DNA of 64,000 bases. It comes from Neisseria sp. (GTDB lineage Bacteria; Pseudomonadota; Gammaproteobacteria; Burkholderiales; Neisseriaceae). The notes beneath the pieces are model-generated. The model was not told the DNA's origin. It was given only the letters and a program-made list of their open reading frames with translations, and searched no databases. Numbering within the stretch: position 1 is the stretch's first letter; each line of letters opens with the position of its first letter. Below, piece by piece: positions 17,924-27,126 of this stretch. Made by a program: the position numbers and the translations under genes. The DNA is taken from contig JAUMYW010000001.1 in the NCBI GenBank assembly GCA_030528455.1, forward strand, positions 62,001-126,000, written 5' to 3'.

Positions 17924-18631
17924 ATGGAAAAAGTACAATTTAAAGTATACCGCTACAATCCTGATGTTGATGTCAAGCCTTACCTTCAAGATTATGAAAT
18001 TGAAATTGAGCCGACCGATGTGAAATTGTTAGATGCAATGGTAAAAATCAAAGCACAAGATGACAGTTTTTCATTTCGCCGCTCTTGTCGTGAAGGTATT
18101 TGCGGTTCAGACGGCATGAATATCAACGGTAAGAACGGCTTGGCGTGTTTGACTGATATCAGAAGCTTGAAGCAACCCATCATTTTGAGACCATTGCCCG
18201 GTTTGCCGGTTATTCGGGATTTGATCGTAGATATGACCCAGTTTTTCAAACAATATCACTCAATCAAACCGTATGTCGTTAATGATACTCCGGTTGATAC
18301 GGATAAAGAACGTTTGCAAAGCCAGGAAGACCGGAAGGAGTTGGACGGCTTATATGAATGTATTTTGTGTGCTTGCTGTTCTACTGCATGTCCGTCTTTC
18401 TGGTGGAATCCGGATAAATTTGTTGGGCCGTCCGGTTTGCTAAATGCATATCGCTTCATTGCAGATAGTCGGGATACAATTACTAATGAGCGTTTAGATA
18501 ATTTGAATGACCCTTATCGTTTATTCCGTTGCCATACGATTATGAACTGTGTAGATGTTTGCCCAAAACATCTCAATCCGACGCGTGCAATCGGTAAGAT
18601 TAAAGAAATTATGTTAAAACGGGCCGTGTAA
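17924..18631 (+). CDS. sdhB: Succinate dehydrogenase iron-sulfur subunit
   Basis: 235 residues. The [2Fe-2S] cluster region is RRSCREGICGSDGMNINGKN followed by GLAC; the [4Fe-4S] ligands are in ECILCACCSTACPSFWW and the [3Fe-4S] ligands in FRCHTIMNCVDVCPKHLNP. It transfers electrons from SdhA to quinone. The gene lies 12 bp after sdhA, and its stop directly abuts the sdhE start. An exact meningococcal AT-DUS (reverse complement of ATGCCGTCTGAA) sits at 18106-18117, inside the first cluster motif. Confidence 0.97.
   Translation: MEKVQFKVYRYNPDVDVKPYLQDYEIEIEPTDVKLLDAMVKIKAQDDSFSFRRSCREGICGSDGMNINGKNGLACLTDIRSLKQPIILRPLPGLPVIRDLIVDMTQFFKQYHSIKPYVVNDTPVDTDKERLQSQEDRKELDGLYECILCACCSTACPSFWWNPDKFVGPSGLLNAYRFIADSRDTITNERLDNLNDPYRLFRCHTIMNCVDVCPKHLNPTRAIGKIKEIMLKRAV
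18106..18117 (-). repeat. Canonical AT-DUS in sdhB
   Basis: TTCAGACGGCAT is the exact reverse complement of ATGCCGTCTGAA, the form used by N. meningitidis and N. gonorrhoeae, and differs from the local dialect. Confidence 0.8.
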
Positions 18632-18880
18632 ATGGCAAGCTTTGAGGAAGCAGCAAAGCGGCGTATCCGCTTTTTAACACGTAGAGGACTGCTCGAGCTC
18701 GACATTGTGCTCGGGCGGTTTATGGAAAAAGAATTTCAGCATCTGAGTGATGAAGAGCTAGAGGTTTTTGTTGAGTTACTGGATTTACCCGATCCGGAAT
18801 TTCTTGCATTGGTCAATGAAAAAGAAAAAACAGAGAATCAAGCTTTTCAGTACTTGCTGGATAAAATCAGACAGAGTTAA
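18632..18880 (+). CDS. sdhE: SdhE FAD assembly factor
   Basis: 82 residues. The motif RRGLLELDIVLGRF matches the conserved RGxxE surface of SdhE/Sdh5 proteins, which help attach FAD covalently to SdhA. The ATG follows the sdhB TAA without a gap, so it is translated as part of sdhCDABE. Confidence 0.92.
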   Translation: MASFEEAAKRRIRFLTRRGLLELDIVLGRFMEKEFQHLSDEELEVFVELLDLPDPEFLALVNEKEKTENQAFQYLLDKIRQS

Positions 18881-18926
18881 ATCTGTTTGGAAACACCCTT
18901 CATAGAGAAAATACAGGAGTTAAGAT

Positions 18927-20210
18927 ATGTCTCAAACAATCAAGTTGGAGCTGGAAGGTAAAGAAGCACTGGAGCTGCCTGTCTTGAAAGGTACTTTAGG
19001 TCATGATGTGGTAGATATCCGTACCTTTACCAAAGGTACAAATATGTTTACTTTTGACCCAGGTTTTGTTTCAACAGCAAGTTGCGAATCTAAAATTACA
19101 TTTATTGATGGTGATAAAGGTCAGCTTTACTATCGCGGTTATCCTATTGAGCAATTGGCTGAGCATAGCGATTATCTTGAAACCTGTTATCTTTTGATTT
19201 ACGGCGAACTGCCGTCTGCAGAGGAAAAGGCTAAATTTGTTGATACTGTTATGCATCATACAATGCTGCACGAGCAATTAACATGGTTCTTCCGAGGCTT
19301 CCGCCGTGATGCTCATCCGATGGCAATGATGGTAGGTGTAGTAGGCGCATTAGCTGCTTTCTATCAAGACAGTTTGGATATCAGCAATCCTGAACATCGT
19401 CGAGTAGCAATTTATCGTTTAATCTCTAAAATCCCTACGATTGCAGCGATGTGTTATCGTTATTCAAACGGTTTGCCATTCAATTATCCGCGCAATAATT
19501 TGTCGTATACAGCCAATTTCATGCATATGATGTTTGCGACACCTTGCGAAGAATATAAGCCAAATGAAGTTTTGGTTCGTGCATTGGATCGCATCTTTAT
19601 CTTGCATGCAGATCACGAACAAAACGCTTCCACTTCAACCGTTCGTTTGGCAGGCTCTTCAGGTGCAAATCCCTTTGCCTGTATCGCAGCCGGTATTGCC
19701 AGCCTGTGGGGGCCGGCACATGGCGGTGCGAATGAAGCTGTTCTGAAAATGTTGGATGAAATCGGTAGCGTGGAAAACGTAGCAGCCTTTATGGAAGGGG
19801 TAAAAGAGCGTAAATACCGCTTGATGGGTTTCGGACATCGTGTTTACCGTAACATGGATCCCCGTGCAAGCATTATGCGTGAGACCTGCTACGAAGTGTT
19901 GAAAGAGTTGGGTTTGGAAAACGATCCTAAGTTCAAATTGGCAATGGAGCTGGAACAAATTGCATTGAACGATCCTTATTTTGTAGAGCGCAAGCTGTAT
20001 CCTAATGTGGATTTCTACTCAGGTATCGTATTGTCTGCTCTGGGTATTCCGGTTTCTATGTTTACCGTTATTTTCGCACTGGCGCGTACAGTAGGTTGGA
20101 TTTCTCATTGGCACGAAATGATCAGCGATCCGGGTCAGAAAATTGGTCGTCCCCGTCAGTTATACACAGGCTCCGGACGTCGCGACTACGTTGCATTAGA
20201 CAAACGCTGA
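18927..20210 (+). CDS. gltA: Citrate synthase (hexameric, type II)
   Basis: 427 residues. It condenses oxaloacetate with acetyl-CoA. The two catalytic histidines are in [20 protein letters not shown] and [15 protein letters not shown], and the catalytic Asp in [17 protein letters not shown]. The N-terminal domain and length are as in the E. coli-type NADH-sensitive enzyme. CAGGAG precedes the start. It lies 46 bp downstream of sdhE and is probably co-transcribed. Confidence 0.97.
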   Translation: MSQTIKLELEGKEALELPVLKGTLGHDVVDIRTFTKGTNMFTFDPGFVSTASCESKITFIDGDKGQLYYRGYPIEQLAEHSDYLETCYLLIYGELPSAEEKAKFVDTVMHHTMLHEQLTWFFRGFRRDAHPMAMMVGVVGALAAFYQDSLDISNPEHRRVAIYRLISKIPTIAAMCYRYSNGLPFNYPRNNLSYTANFMHMMFATPCEEYKPNEVLVRALDRIFILHADHEQNASTSTVRLAGSSGANPFACIAAGIASLWGPAHGGANEAVLKMLDEIGSVENVAAFMEGVKERKYRLMGFGHRVYRNMDPRASIMRETCYEVLKELGLENDPKFKLAMELEQIALNDPYFVERKLYPNVDFYSGIVLSALGIPVSMFTVIFALARTVGWISHWHEMISDPGQKIGRPRQLYTGSGRRDYVALDKR

Positions 20211-20290
20211 TTAAATATACTGATTTCGTATGCCGAAGTGTGGCATGATTGAAATGAAAAGAGTAAACTTATCGGCTTTATAGCTTTATG

Positions 20291-20346
20291 GAGTGGAACG
20301 AGAAATTTTCGGATAGACATATCGCGGAAATAAGCTCTTTCCACTC
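20291..20346 (+). promoter_or_regulatory. Long stem-loop in the sucA leader
   Basis: GAGTGGAACGAG (20291-20302) pairs with CTCTTTCCACTC (20335-20346): 12 positions with one mismatch and a 32-nt loop. No T-run follows. It ends 29 nt before the sucA start and could act as an attenuator, processing site or operator. Confidence 0.4.
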
Positions 20347-20375
20347 TTCATTTTAACGAGAAGAAGGTAAAAGAC

Positions 20376-23207
20376 ATGATGGACGAACAACAGAGTTTTT
20401 CTTATCTGTTCGGCTCTAACGCACCTTATATTGAAGAGCTGTATGAAGAGTTTCTGAATAATCCCGATTCGGTAGATGATTACTGGAAGCAGTATTTTAC
20501 CGATTTGGCCGCGCAACCGGGGGTGGTGAGCCGAGATGTACCGCACCGTCCGATTCAGGAATCTTTTGTACAGTTGGCCAAATCACGTCCTATTGTGGCA
20601 GGTACGGTAGATGAAAATCTTTTGAAGAAACAGGTAGGTGTGTTGCGTCTGATGTCCGCTTACCGTATTCAAGGTGCCGGTGCCGCTCAATTGGATCCTT
20701 TAAACCGCAAGCCGTCTGTACATTTGGAAGGTTTGGATCCCAAACAGCATGGTTTGACCGATGCCGATATGGCGGTCAAATTCAGTGTTGGTGAAGGTGA
20801 TTTTGACAATCGAAACGACAAACTGACGTTGTCGGAAATCATCAGTAAGCTGAAGCAGACGTATTGCGGCCATATCGGTATAGAATACATGTACATTGCC
20901 GAACGTGCGGAACGTCATTGGATTCGCAACTATTTCGAGCGCAATTTGTCTACGCCTGATTTCAGTAAAGAACAGAAACGTTATATTTTGAAACAGGTAA
21001 CGGCTGCCGAAACATTGGAGCGTTATCTTCATACCAAATATGTCGGTCAGAAACGTTTCTCGGTTGAGGGCGGAGAAAGTGCGATCGCCGGTTTGAACTA
21101 TCTGATTCAAAACGCCGGTAAAGATGGTGTGGAAGAAGTCATTATCGGTATGGCGCACCGAGGCCGTCTGAATGTTTTGGTTAATACTTTGGGTAAAAAA
21201 CCGGGCGATTTGTTTGCCGAATTTGAAGGTAAGGCCGAAATTACTTTACCTAGCGGCGACGTGAAATACCATAACGGTTTCAATTCCGATATTGCTACGC
21301 CGACCGGCCCGATTCACGTTACTTTGGCATTCAACCCGTCTCATTTGGAAATCGTCAATCCGGTAGTCGAAGGTTCGACCCGAGCGAAACAACGCCGCAG
21401 AGGCGAAGACGGTACCGATCAGGTGCTGCCTGTTCTGATTCACGGTGATTCGGCGTTTATCGGCTTGGGTGTGAACCAAGCGACTTTCAATATGTCTAAA
21501 ACCCGCGGTTATTCTACCGGCGGTACGGTTCATATTGTTATTAACAACCAAATCGGCTTTACCACTTCCGATACCCGCGATGTGCGTTCGACTGTGTACT
21601 GTACCGATATTGCCAAAATGGTCGAAGCACCGGTATTCCATGTGAACGGCGACGATCCGGAAGCAGTATGTTATGTGGTGCAGGCAGCATTGGATTACCG
21701 TAAAACATTTAAAAAAGATGTTGTTATCGATTTGGTGTGCTACCGCAAACTCGGTCATAACGAGGGTGATGATCCGACACTGACCCAGCCGATGATGTAC
21801 AAAGCTGTTTCCAAACATCCGGGTACCCGTGCGCTGTATGCTGAAAAATTGGTTAAAGAGGGTGTGATTGATGCGGCAGAAGCAGAAAATTACATCAAAG
21901 AATACCGTGATGCCCTGGATCGGGGCGAACATGTCGAACAAACCCGTTTGACCGACTATGAAAGCAAACACCGTATCGATTGGTCTAAATACCAAGGCCA
22001 AGATTGGCGCGAACAGGTTGAAAGCGGATTATCGGCAGCAGATATCCAGCGTTTGGCCGATAAATTTACCGAAGTGCCGGCTGATTTCGCCCTGCATAAC
22101 ACGGCCAAGCGCGTATTGCAGAGCCGCAAAGCCATGGCCGCAGGCGAGCAGCCTTTGGACTGGGGTATGGCAGAAACCGTAGCCTATGCCAGCTTGGTAA
22201 CCAACGGTACTGCTGTTCGTATTTCTGGCGAAGATTCGGGCCGTGGTACATTCTCGCACCGCCACGCCGTGCTGCACGACCAAAAACGCGAAAAATGGGA
22301 TGACGGCACTTATATTCCTTTGCAGCATATGGCTGACAATCAGGCCAGCTTCCTGGTTATCGATTCCATTCTGAACGAAGAAGCCGTAATGGCGTTCGAA
22401 TACGGCTTTGCTTGCTCTGCACCTGATAAATTAACCATTTGGGAAGCGCAGTTCGGCGATTTTGCCAACGGCGCACAAGTAGCCATCGACCAATTTATCG
22501 CATCGGGCGAAACCAAGTGGGGCCGTTTGTGCGGCTTGACGACCATTCTGCCGCACGGTTATGACGGACAAGGGCCGGAGCACTCGTCCGCACGTTTGGA
22601 ACGCTGGCTGCAACTGTGTTCCGAACACAATATGCAGATTGTCATGCCGTCCGAAGCCTCGCAGATGTTCCATATCTTGCGCCGCCAATCGCTACGTTCA
22701 TACCGCAAACCGCTGGTTATCTTTATGAGCAAACGTCTGCTGCGCTATAAAGACTCCATGAGTCCGTTGGAAAACTTCCTGGAAGGAACGACCTTCCGTC
22801 CGGTTATCGGCGACACAGCGGAACGTGCCGACAACGGCAGCGTGAAGCGCGTGATTATGTGTGCCGGCCAAGTGTATTACGATTTGGCGAATGCCCGTGC
22901 CGAGCGCGGTTTGGAAAACGAGATTGCGATTGTGCGTGTCGAGCAGTTGTATCCTTTCCCGTATGCCGAAGCCGAAGCGGAATTGGCCAAATTCCCGAAT
23001 GCCGCTGAAATTGTTTGGGCGCAGGAAGAGCCGAAAAACCAAGGTGCCTGGTATCAAACCCGCCACCGTTTGGAAGCTTTGGCCCGAGACGGTCAGACAG
23101 TCGGCTTTGCCGGCCGTCCGAGCAGTGCCTCTCCGGCAGTCGGTTATATGAGCAAACACGTCGCTCAGCTTAAAGCGTTGATTGACGATGCACTGACTTT
23201 GAAATAA
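20376..23207 (+). CDS. sucA: 2-oxoglutarate dehydrogenase E1 component
   Basis: 943 residues, the usual length. SFSYLFGSNAPYIEELYEEF is the N-terminal E2-binding motif. GMAHRGRLNVLVNTLGK, HGDSAFIGLGVNQATFNMS, and the thiamine diphosphate/Mg motif with VNGDDPEAV followed by DYRKTFKKDVVIDLVCYRK are present, as is the HGYDGQGPEHSSARLER block. It decarboxylates 2-oxoglutarate and succinylates lipoyl-SucB. AGAAGG precedes the start. An exact AG-DUS lies at 21161-21172. Operon order is gltA, sucA, sucB, lpdA. Confidence 0.97.
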   Translation: MMDEQQSFSYLFGSNAPYIEELYEEFLNNPDSVDDYWKQYFTDLAAQPGVVSRDVPHRPIQESFVQLAKSRPIVAGTVDENLLKKQVGVLRLMSAYRIQGAGAAQLDPLNRKPSVHLEGLDPKQHGLTDADMAVKFSVGEGDFDNRNDKLTLSEIISKLKQTYCGHIGIEYMYIAERAERHWIRNYFERNLSTPDFSKEQKRYILKQVTAAETLERYLHTKYVGQKRFSVEGGESAIAGLNYLIQNAGKDGVEEVIIGMAHRGRLNVLVNTLGKKPGDLFAEFEGKAEITLPSGDVKYHNGFNSDIATPTGPIHVTLAFNPSHLEIVNPVVEGSTRAKQRRRGEDGTDQVLPVLIHGDSAFIGLGVNQATFNMSKTRGYSTGGTVHIVINNQIGFTTSDTRDVRSTVYCTDIAKMVEAPVFHVNGDDPEAVCYVVQAALDYRKTFKKDVVIDLVCYRKLGHNEGDDPTLTQPMMYKAVSKHPGTRALYAEKLVKEGVIDAAEAENYIKEYRDALDRGEHVEQTRLTDYESKHRIDWSKYQGQDWREQVESGLSAADIQRLADKFTEVPADFALHNTAKRVLQSRKAMAAGEQPLDWGMAETVAYASLVTNGTAVRISGEDSGRGTFSHRHAVLHDQKREKWDDGTYIPLQHMADNQASFLVIDSILNEEAVMAFEYGFACSAPDKLTIWEAQFGDFANGAQVAIDQFIASGETKWGRLCGLTTILPHGYDGQGPEHSSARLERWLQLCSEHNMQIVMPSEASQMFHILRRQSLRSYRKPLVIFMSKRLLRYKDSMSPLENFLEGTTFRPVIGDTAERADNGSVKRVIMCAGQVYYDLANARAERGLENEIAIVRVEQLYPFPYAEAEAELAKFPNAAEIVWAQEEPKNQGAWYQTRHRLEALARDGQTVGFAGRPSSASPAVGYMSKHVAQLKALIDDALTLK
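21161..21172 (+). repeat. Canonical AG-DUS in sucA
   Basis: Exact AGGCCGTCTGAA within the GRLNVL coding region. Confidence 0.8.
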
Positions 23208-23220
23208 GCAATAAGTCTAT

Positions 23221-23252
23221 GCCGTCTGCAGCCTGACTATTGTGCAGACGGC
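23221..23252 (+). terminator. Inverted DUS pair between sucA and sucB
   Basis: GCCGTCTGCA and TGCAGACGGC form a 10-bp stem, but the sequence after it is A-rich. It is probably a partial attenuator or mRNA stabiliser rather than an operon end. Confidence 0.45.
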
Positions 23253-23279
23253 CAAATATAAAACCTATTGGAGTAGAAA

Positions 23280-24464
23280 ATGATTGAAGAAGTAAAAGTT
23301 CCCGTATTTGCGGAAAGCGTAACCGAAGGTACTTTGGTATCTTGGTATAAAAAAGTCGGCGAAGCCGTTACCCGTGATGAAACCCTGGTAGATATCGAAA
23401 CCGATAAAGTGGTGCTGGAAGTGCCTGCGCCGCAATCGGGTGTATTGGTTGAAATTTTGGTTGAAGACGGAGCAACCGTGGAATCGCAACAGCTGATTGC
23501 AAAAATCGATACGGCTGCTGCCGCATCTGCCGTCGCACCTGAGGCTGCTCCTGTGCAGGAGGCTGCGCCTGCCGCCGCACCTGCGTCAAACGCACAAGCC
23601 GGTGTTGCCATGCCTGCTGCTGCGAAGCTGGCAGCCGAAAAAGGCGTGGATATCGCTTCTGTACAAGGCTCGGGTCGCGACGGTCGCGTTTTGAAAGAAG
23701 ACGTGCAAAATGCACAAGTCGCGCCGAAAGCCGTTGTACCTGCCGTTGCCGTGCCTCAGGGTGTGCGTCCGGAAGAGCGCGTGCCGATGAGCCGTCTGCG
23801 TGCGCGTGTGGCCGAACGTCTTCTGGCTTCCCAACAGGAAAATGCGATTTTGACAACGTTCAACGAAGTCAATATGAAGCCTGTTATGGATTTGCGCAAC
23901 AAATACAAAGAAAAATTCGAAAAAGAGCACGGTGTGAAGCTGGGCTTTATGTCGTTCTTCGTAAAAGCGGCCGTTGCCGCCTTGAAGAAGTTCCCTGTTG
24001 TGAATGCTTCCGTTGATGGAAAAGACATCGTTTATCATGGTTATTTCGATATCGGTATCGCTATCGGCAGCCCGCGCGGTTTGGTTGTGCCTATTTTGCG
24101 CGATGCAGATCAGATGAGTATTGCCGACATCGAAAAAGCCATTATGGATTACGCAGTTAAAGCCAAAGACGGCAAAATTGCGATTGAAGATCTGACAGGC
24201 GGTACTTTCTCCATTACCAACGGCGGCACCTTCGGCTCGATGATGTCTACACCGATTATCAATCCGCCGCAATCCGCGATTTTGGGCATGCATGCCACCA
24301 AAGAACGTGCGGTTGTGGAAAACGGTCAAATTGTTGTACGTCCGATGATGTATCTGGCTCTGTCTTACGACCACCGTATTATTGACGGTCGCGAAGCCGT
24401 GTTGACTCTGGTAACCATTAAAGAGTTGCTGGAAGATCCTGCACGCTTGTTGTTGGATCTGTAA
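23280..24464 (+). CDS. sucB: 2-oxoglutarate dehydrogenase E2 (dihydrolipoyl succinyltransferase)
   Basis: 394 residues. Residues 1-77 form one lipoyl domain with the lipoylated lysine in [10 protein letters not shown]. An Ala/Pro-rich linker (about 78-105) follows, then the E1/E3-binding domain ([31 protein letters not shown]) and the catalytic domain with [13 protein letters not shown] containing the catalytic His and Asp. It transfers the succinyl group to CoA. GGAG precedes the start; lpdA follows. Confidence 0.96.
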   Translation: MIEEVKVPVFAESVTEGTLVSWYKKVGEAVTRDETLVDIETDKVVLEVPAPQSGVLVEILVEDGATVESQQLIAKIDTAAAASAVAPEAAPVQEAAPAAAPASNAQAGVAMPAAAKLAAEKGVDIASVQGSGRDGRVLKEDVQNAQVAPKAVVPAVAVPQGVRPEERVPMSRLRARVAERLLASQQENAILTTFNEVNMKPVMDLRNKYKEKFEKEHGVKLGFMSFFVKAAVAALKKFPVVNASVDGKDIVYHGYFDIGIAIGSPRGLVVPILRDADQMSIADIEKAIMDYAVKAKDGKIAIEDLTGGTFSITNGGTFGSMMSTPIINPPQSAILGMHATKERAVVENGQIVVRPMMYLALSYDHRIIDGREAVLTLVTIKELLEDPARLLLDL

Positions 24465-24473
24465 TCGTCTGAA

Positions 24474-24499
24474 AGCCTTATTAGAAATAGGGCTGTTTT
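24474..24499 (+). terminator. Hairpin with T-run between sucB and lpdA
   Basis: AGCCTTATT and AATAGGGCT form a 9-bp stem (one G-T pair) with an AGA loop, followed by GTTTTATC. It may lower transcription into lpdA. Confidence 0.5.
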
Positions 24500-24589
24500 A
24501 TCTGTTTGTATCAGACCTGATACCGGAAAAACTGTTGCAGACGGCATATTTGCCGGCAGGTCTGTTATTTACCCATTTGAGGAAACAAT

Positions 24590-26023
24590 ATGTCTCAATT
24601 CGACGTAGTCGTTATCGGTGCAGGTCCCGGCGGTTATGTAGCTGCCATCCGCGCCGCACAATTAGGTTTCAAAACAGCCTGTATCGATGCGGGAGTAAAC
24701 AAAGCAGGCGATGCGCCTGCCTTGGGCGGAACCTGTCTGAATGTCGGCTGTATTCCTTCCAAAGCCCTGTTGCAGTCCAGCGAGCATTTTCATGCCGTGC
24801 AGCATGATTTTGCCGAACACGGCATCAGCTTGGACGGCGTGAAATTCGATGCGGCCAAAATGATTGGCCGCAAAGACGACATCGTTACCAAGCTGACCGG
24901 CGGTATCGCGTTTTTGTTTAAGAAAAACAAAGTGGAAAGCATTCACGGCAAAGGATCTTTTGCTGGCAAAAACGGTGATTTCTATCAAATTGAAGTAGAC
25001 AACAAAGGCAAAAAAAGCCTTATTGAGGCCAAGCATGTCATTGTGGCGACCGGTTCCGTGCCGCGTCCGCTGCCGCAGATTGCGATTGACAATGTGAATG
25101 TTTTGGACAACGAAGGTGCATTGAACCAAACTACCGTACCAGCCAAATTGGGCATTATCGGTTCGGGCGTTATCGGCTTGGAAATGGGTTCCGTATGGAA
25201 GCGCGTGGGTGCCGACGTAACGATTTTGGAAGCCGCTCCCGTATTCCTGGCCGCTGCCGACCAGCAAATCGCCAAAGAAGCCTTCAAATATTTCACCAAA
25301 GAGCAAGGTTTGGATATCGAGTTGGGCGTGAAAATCGGCGAAATCAAAAATGTTGCCAACGGTGTCGAAGTGCAGTTTGAAACGGCAAAAGGCGAAGCCA
25401 AAACCGAAACGTTCGATAAACTGATCGTATCTATCGGCCGTATTCCGAACACCGAAGGCCTGAATGCCGAAGCGGTCGGTTTGGAAAAAGACGAACGCGG
25501 CTTTATCAAAGTGGACGGCGACTGCCGTACCAATCTGCCGAACGTATGGGCGATCGGCGACGTGGTTCGCGGCCCGATGCTGGCGCACAAAGCCAGCGAT
25601 GAAGGCGTGGCCGTGGCCGAGCGTATCGCCGGTCAGAAACCGCATATCGACTTTAACAACGTGCCGTTTGTGATTTATACCGATCCCGAAATCGCTTGGG
25701 TCGGCAAAACCGAAGAGCAGCTCAAAGCCGAAGGTATCGAGTATAAAAAAGGCACTTCGGGTTTTGCAGCCAACGGCCGTGCTTTGGGTTTAGGTAAGGC
25801 CAAAGGTACGGTGAAAGTATTGGCTTGTGCCAAAACCGACCGCGTTTTGGGCGTACACATGATCGGTCCGATGGTGAGCGAATTGGTAGCCGAGGGAGTG
25901 ATGAGTTTGGAATTCTCCGCCAGCAGCGAAGACATCGCCCGCATTATCCACGCACATCCGACTTTGTCGGAAGTGCTGCACGAAGCTGCTTTGGCAGCCG
26001 ACAAGCGTGCTTTGCACGGCTAA
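24590..26023 (+). CDS. lpdA: Dihydrolipoyl dehydrogenase (E3)
   Basis: 477 residues. [20 protein letters not shown] is the FAD-binding motif and [16 protein letters not shown] has the redox disulfide. [19 protein letters not shown] is the NAD-binding motif, [17 protein letters not shown] the second FAD motif, and [17 protein letters not shown] carries the C-terminal catalytic His-Glu. It reoxidises dihydrolipoamide on SucB using NAD+. GAGGAA precedes the start. It is the last gene of the TCA cluster. Confidence 0.97.
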   Translation: MSQFDVVVIGAGPGGYVAAIRAAQLGFKTACIDAGVNKAGDAPALGGTCLNVGCIPSKALLQSSEHFHAVQHDFAEHGISLDGVKFDAAKMIGRKDDIVTKLTGGIAFLFKKNKVESIHGKGSFAGKNGDFYQIEVDNKGKKSLIEAKHVIVATGSVPRPLPQIAIDNVNVLDNEGALNQTTVPAKLGIIGSGVIGLEMGSVWKRVGADVTILEAAPVFLAAADQQIAKEAFKYFTKEQGLDIELGVKIGEIKNVANGVEVQFETAKGEAKTETFDKLIVSIGRIPNTEGLNAEAVGLEKDERGFIKVDGDCRTNLPNVWAIGDVVRGPMLAHKASDEGVAVAERIAGQKPHIDFNNVPFVIYTDPEIAWVGKTEEQLKAEGIEYKKGTSGFAANGRALGLGKAKGTVKVLACAKTDRVLGVHMIGPMVSELVAEGVMSLEFSASSEDIARIIHAHPTLSEVLHEAALAADKRALHG

Positions 26024-26041
26024 AACTTTTATTTGGCCGAC

Positions 26042-26071
26042 AAGCCGTCTGCAGCTGCAGACGGCTTTTAT
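26042..26071 (+). terminator. Terminator after lpdA built from an inverted DUS pair
   Basis: AAGCCGTCTGCAG and its reverse complement form a 26-bp perfect palindrome followed by TTATT. Confidence 0.7.
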
Positions 26072-26159
26072 TCAGGCAACCTTACTATGAGCCGGTTCGG
26101 CAGGTACAATCCGCCGTTTCCATGATTTTCACTTTACCTGTTTTTCTGCGGGAGCTCCT

Positions 26160-27059
26160 ATGTTTGCCCAAGCTGCAGAATATCTGCATACTGTTCGCGA
26201 TTTACTGCGTTTTACCGTCAGCCGTTTCAACGAGGCTGATTTGTTTTTCGGTCACGGCAGCGATAATGCCCATGACGAAGCTGCTTACCTGATTCTGCAT
26301 ACGCTCAATCTGCCTTTGGATATTTTGGAACCTTATCTGGATGCCGTTGTTTTGCCGGACGAAAAAAAACAGGTTTTGGATTTGGTCGAACGCCGCGTGA
26401 AAGAGCGTATACCGGTTGCCTATCTGACCAATCAGGCATGGCAGGGCAGTTTTGATTTTTATGTGGACGAGCGGGTGATTGTGCCGCGTTCTTTTATTTA
26501 CGAATTGTTGGGTGAGCCGCTTACGCCGTGGATAGAATATGATGAACTGGTACACCGTGCTTTGGATTTGTGTACGGGCAGCGGCTGTCTGGCCATACAG
26601 ATGGCGCATCATTATCCGGCTGCCCGAATCGATGCGGTAGACATCAGCTTGGATGCTTTGGAGGTGGCTGCTGTTAATGTAGAGCAATACGGCTTGGAAG
26701 AACGCATCAATTTAATCCATACCGATTTGTTCGAGGGCTTGGAAGGAGCTTATGATTTGATTGTGTCCAACCCTCCGTATGTCGATGCAGAGTCGGTGGA
26801 CGAGCTGCCCGAAGAATATCTTCACGAACCCGAGTTGGCCTTGGGCAGCGGTGCAGACGGCTTGGAGGCGACGCGTCAGATTTTATTGTGTGCTGCCAAA
26901 TATCTGAATCCGAAAGGTGTATTGCTAGTTGAAATCGGGCATAACCGAGAAGTTTTGGAAGCAGCATATCCGGAACTGCCTTTTGTTTGGTTGGAAACCA
27001 GCGGTGGAGACGGCTTTGTGTTTCTGCTGACACGGGAGCAATTATTGGGCGAAGAATAA
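26160..27059 (+). CDS. prmB: Ribosomal protein L3 N5-glutamine methyltransferase
   Basis: 299 residues. It methylates the side-chain amide of a glutamine of ribosomal protein L3. RALDLCTGSGCLAIQMAHHYP is SAM motif I, IDAVDISLDALEVA the post-I acidic block, and YDLIVSNPPYVDAESVDELP motif IV with the NPPY that binds the glutamine amide. The N-terminal helical domain and the YLTNQAWQGSFDFYVDERV block are the PrmB/PrmC type; the length and absence of a release-factor context favour PrmB. GGGAG precedes the start. An A8 tract lies at 26362-26369. Confidence 0.88.
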   Translation: MFAQAAEYLHTVRDLLRFTVSRFNEADLFFGHGSDNAHDEAAYLILHTLNLPLDILEPYLDAVVLPDEKKQVLDLVERRVKERIPVAYLTNQAWQGSFDFYVDERVIVPRSFIYELLGEPLTPWIEYDELVHRALDLCTGSGCLAIQMAHHYPAARIDAVDISLDALEVAAVNVEQYGLEERINLIHTDLFEGLEGAYDLIVSNPPYVDAESVDELPEEYLHEPELALGSGADGLEATRQILLCAAKYLNPKGVLLVEIGHNREVLEAAYPELPFVWLETSGGDGFVFLLTREQLLGEE

Positions 27060-27072
27060 TAAAATAAACAAA

Positions 27073-27115
27073 GCCGTCTGCAACAACAGAAAGTCTGCCT
27101 GCAGACGGTGGTTTT
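27073..27115. terminator. Bidirectional terminator between prmB and hemW
   Basis: GCCGTCTGCA (27073-27082) pairs with TGCAGACGGT (27100-27109), followed by GGTTTTAT on the plus strand. It serves two convergent genes. Confidence 0.65.
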
Positions 27116-27126
27116 ATCTGATACCC

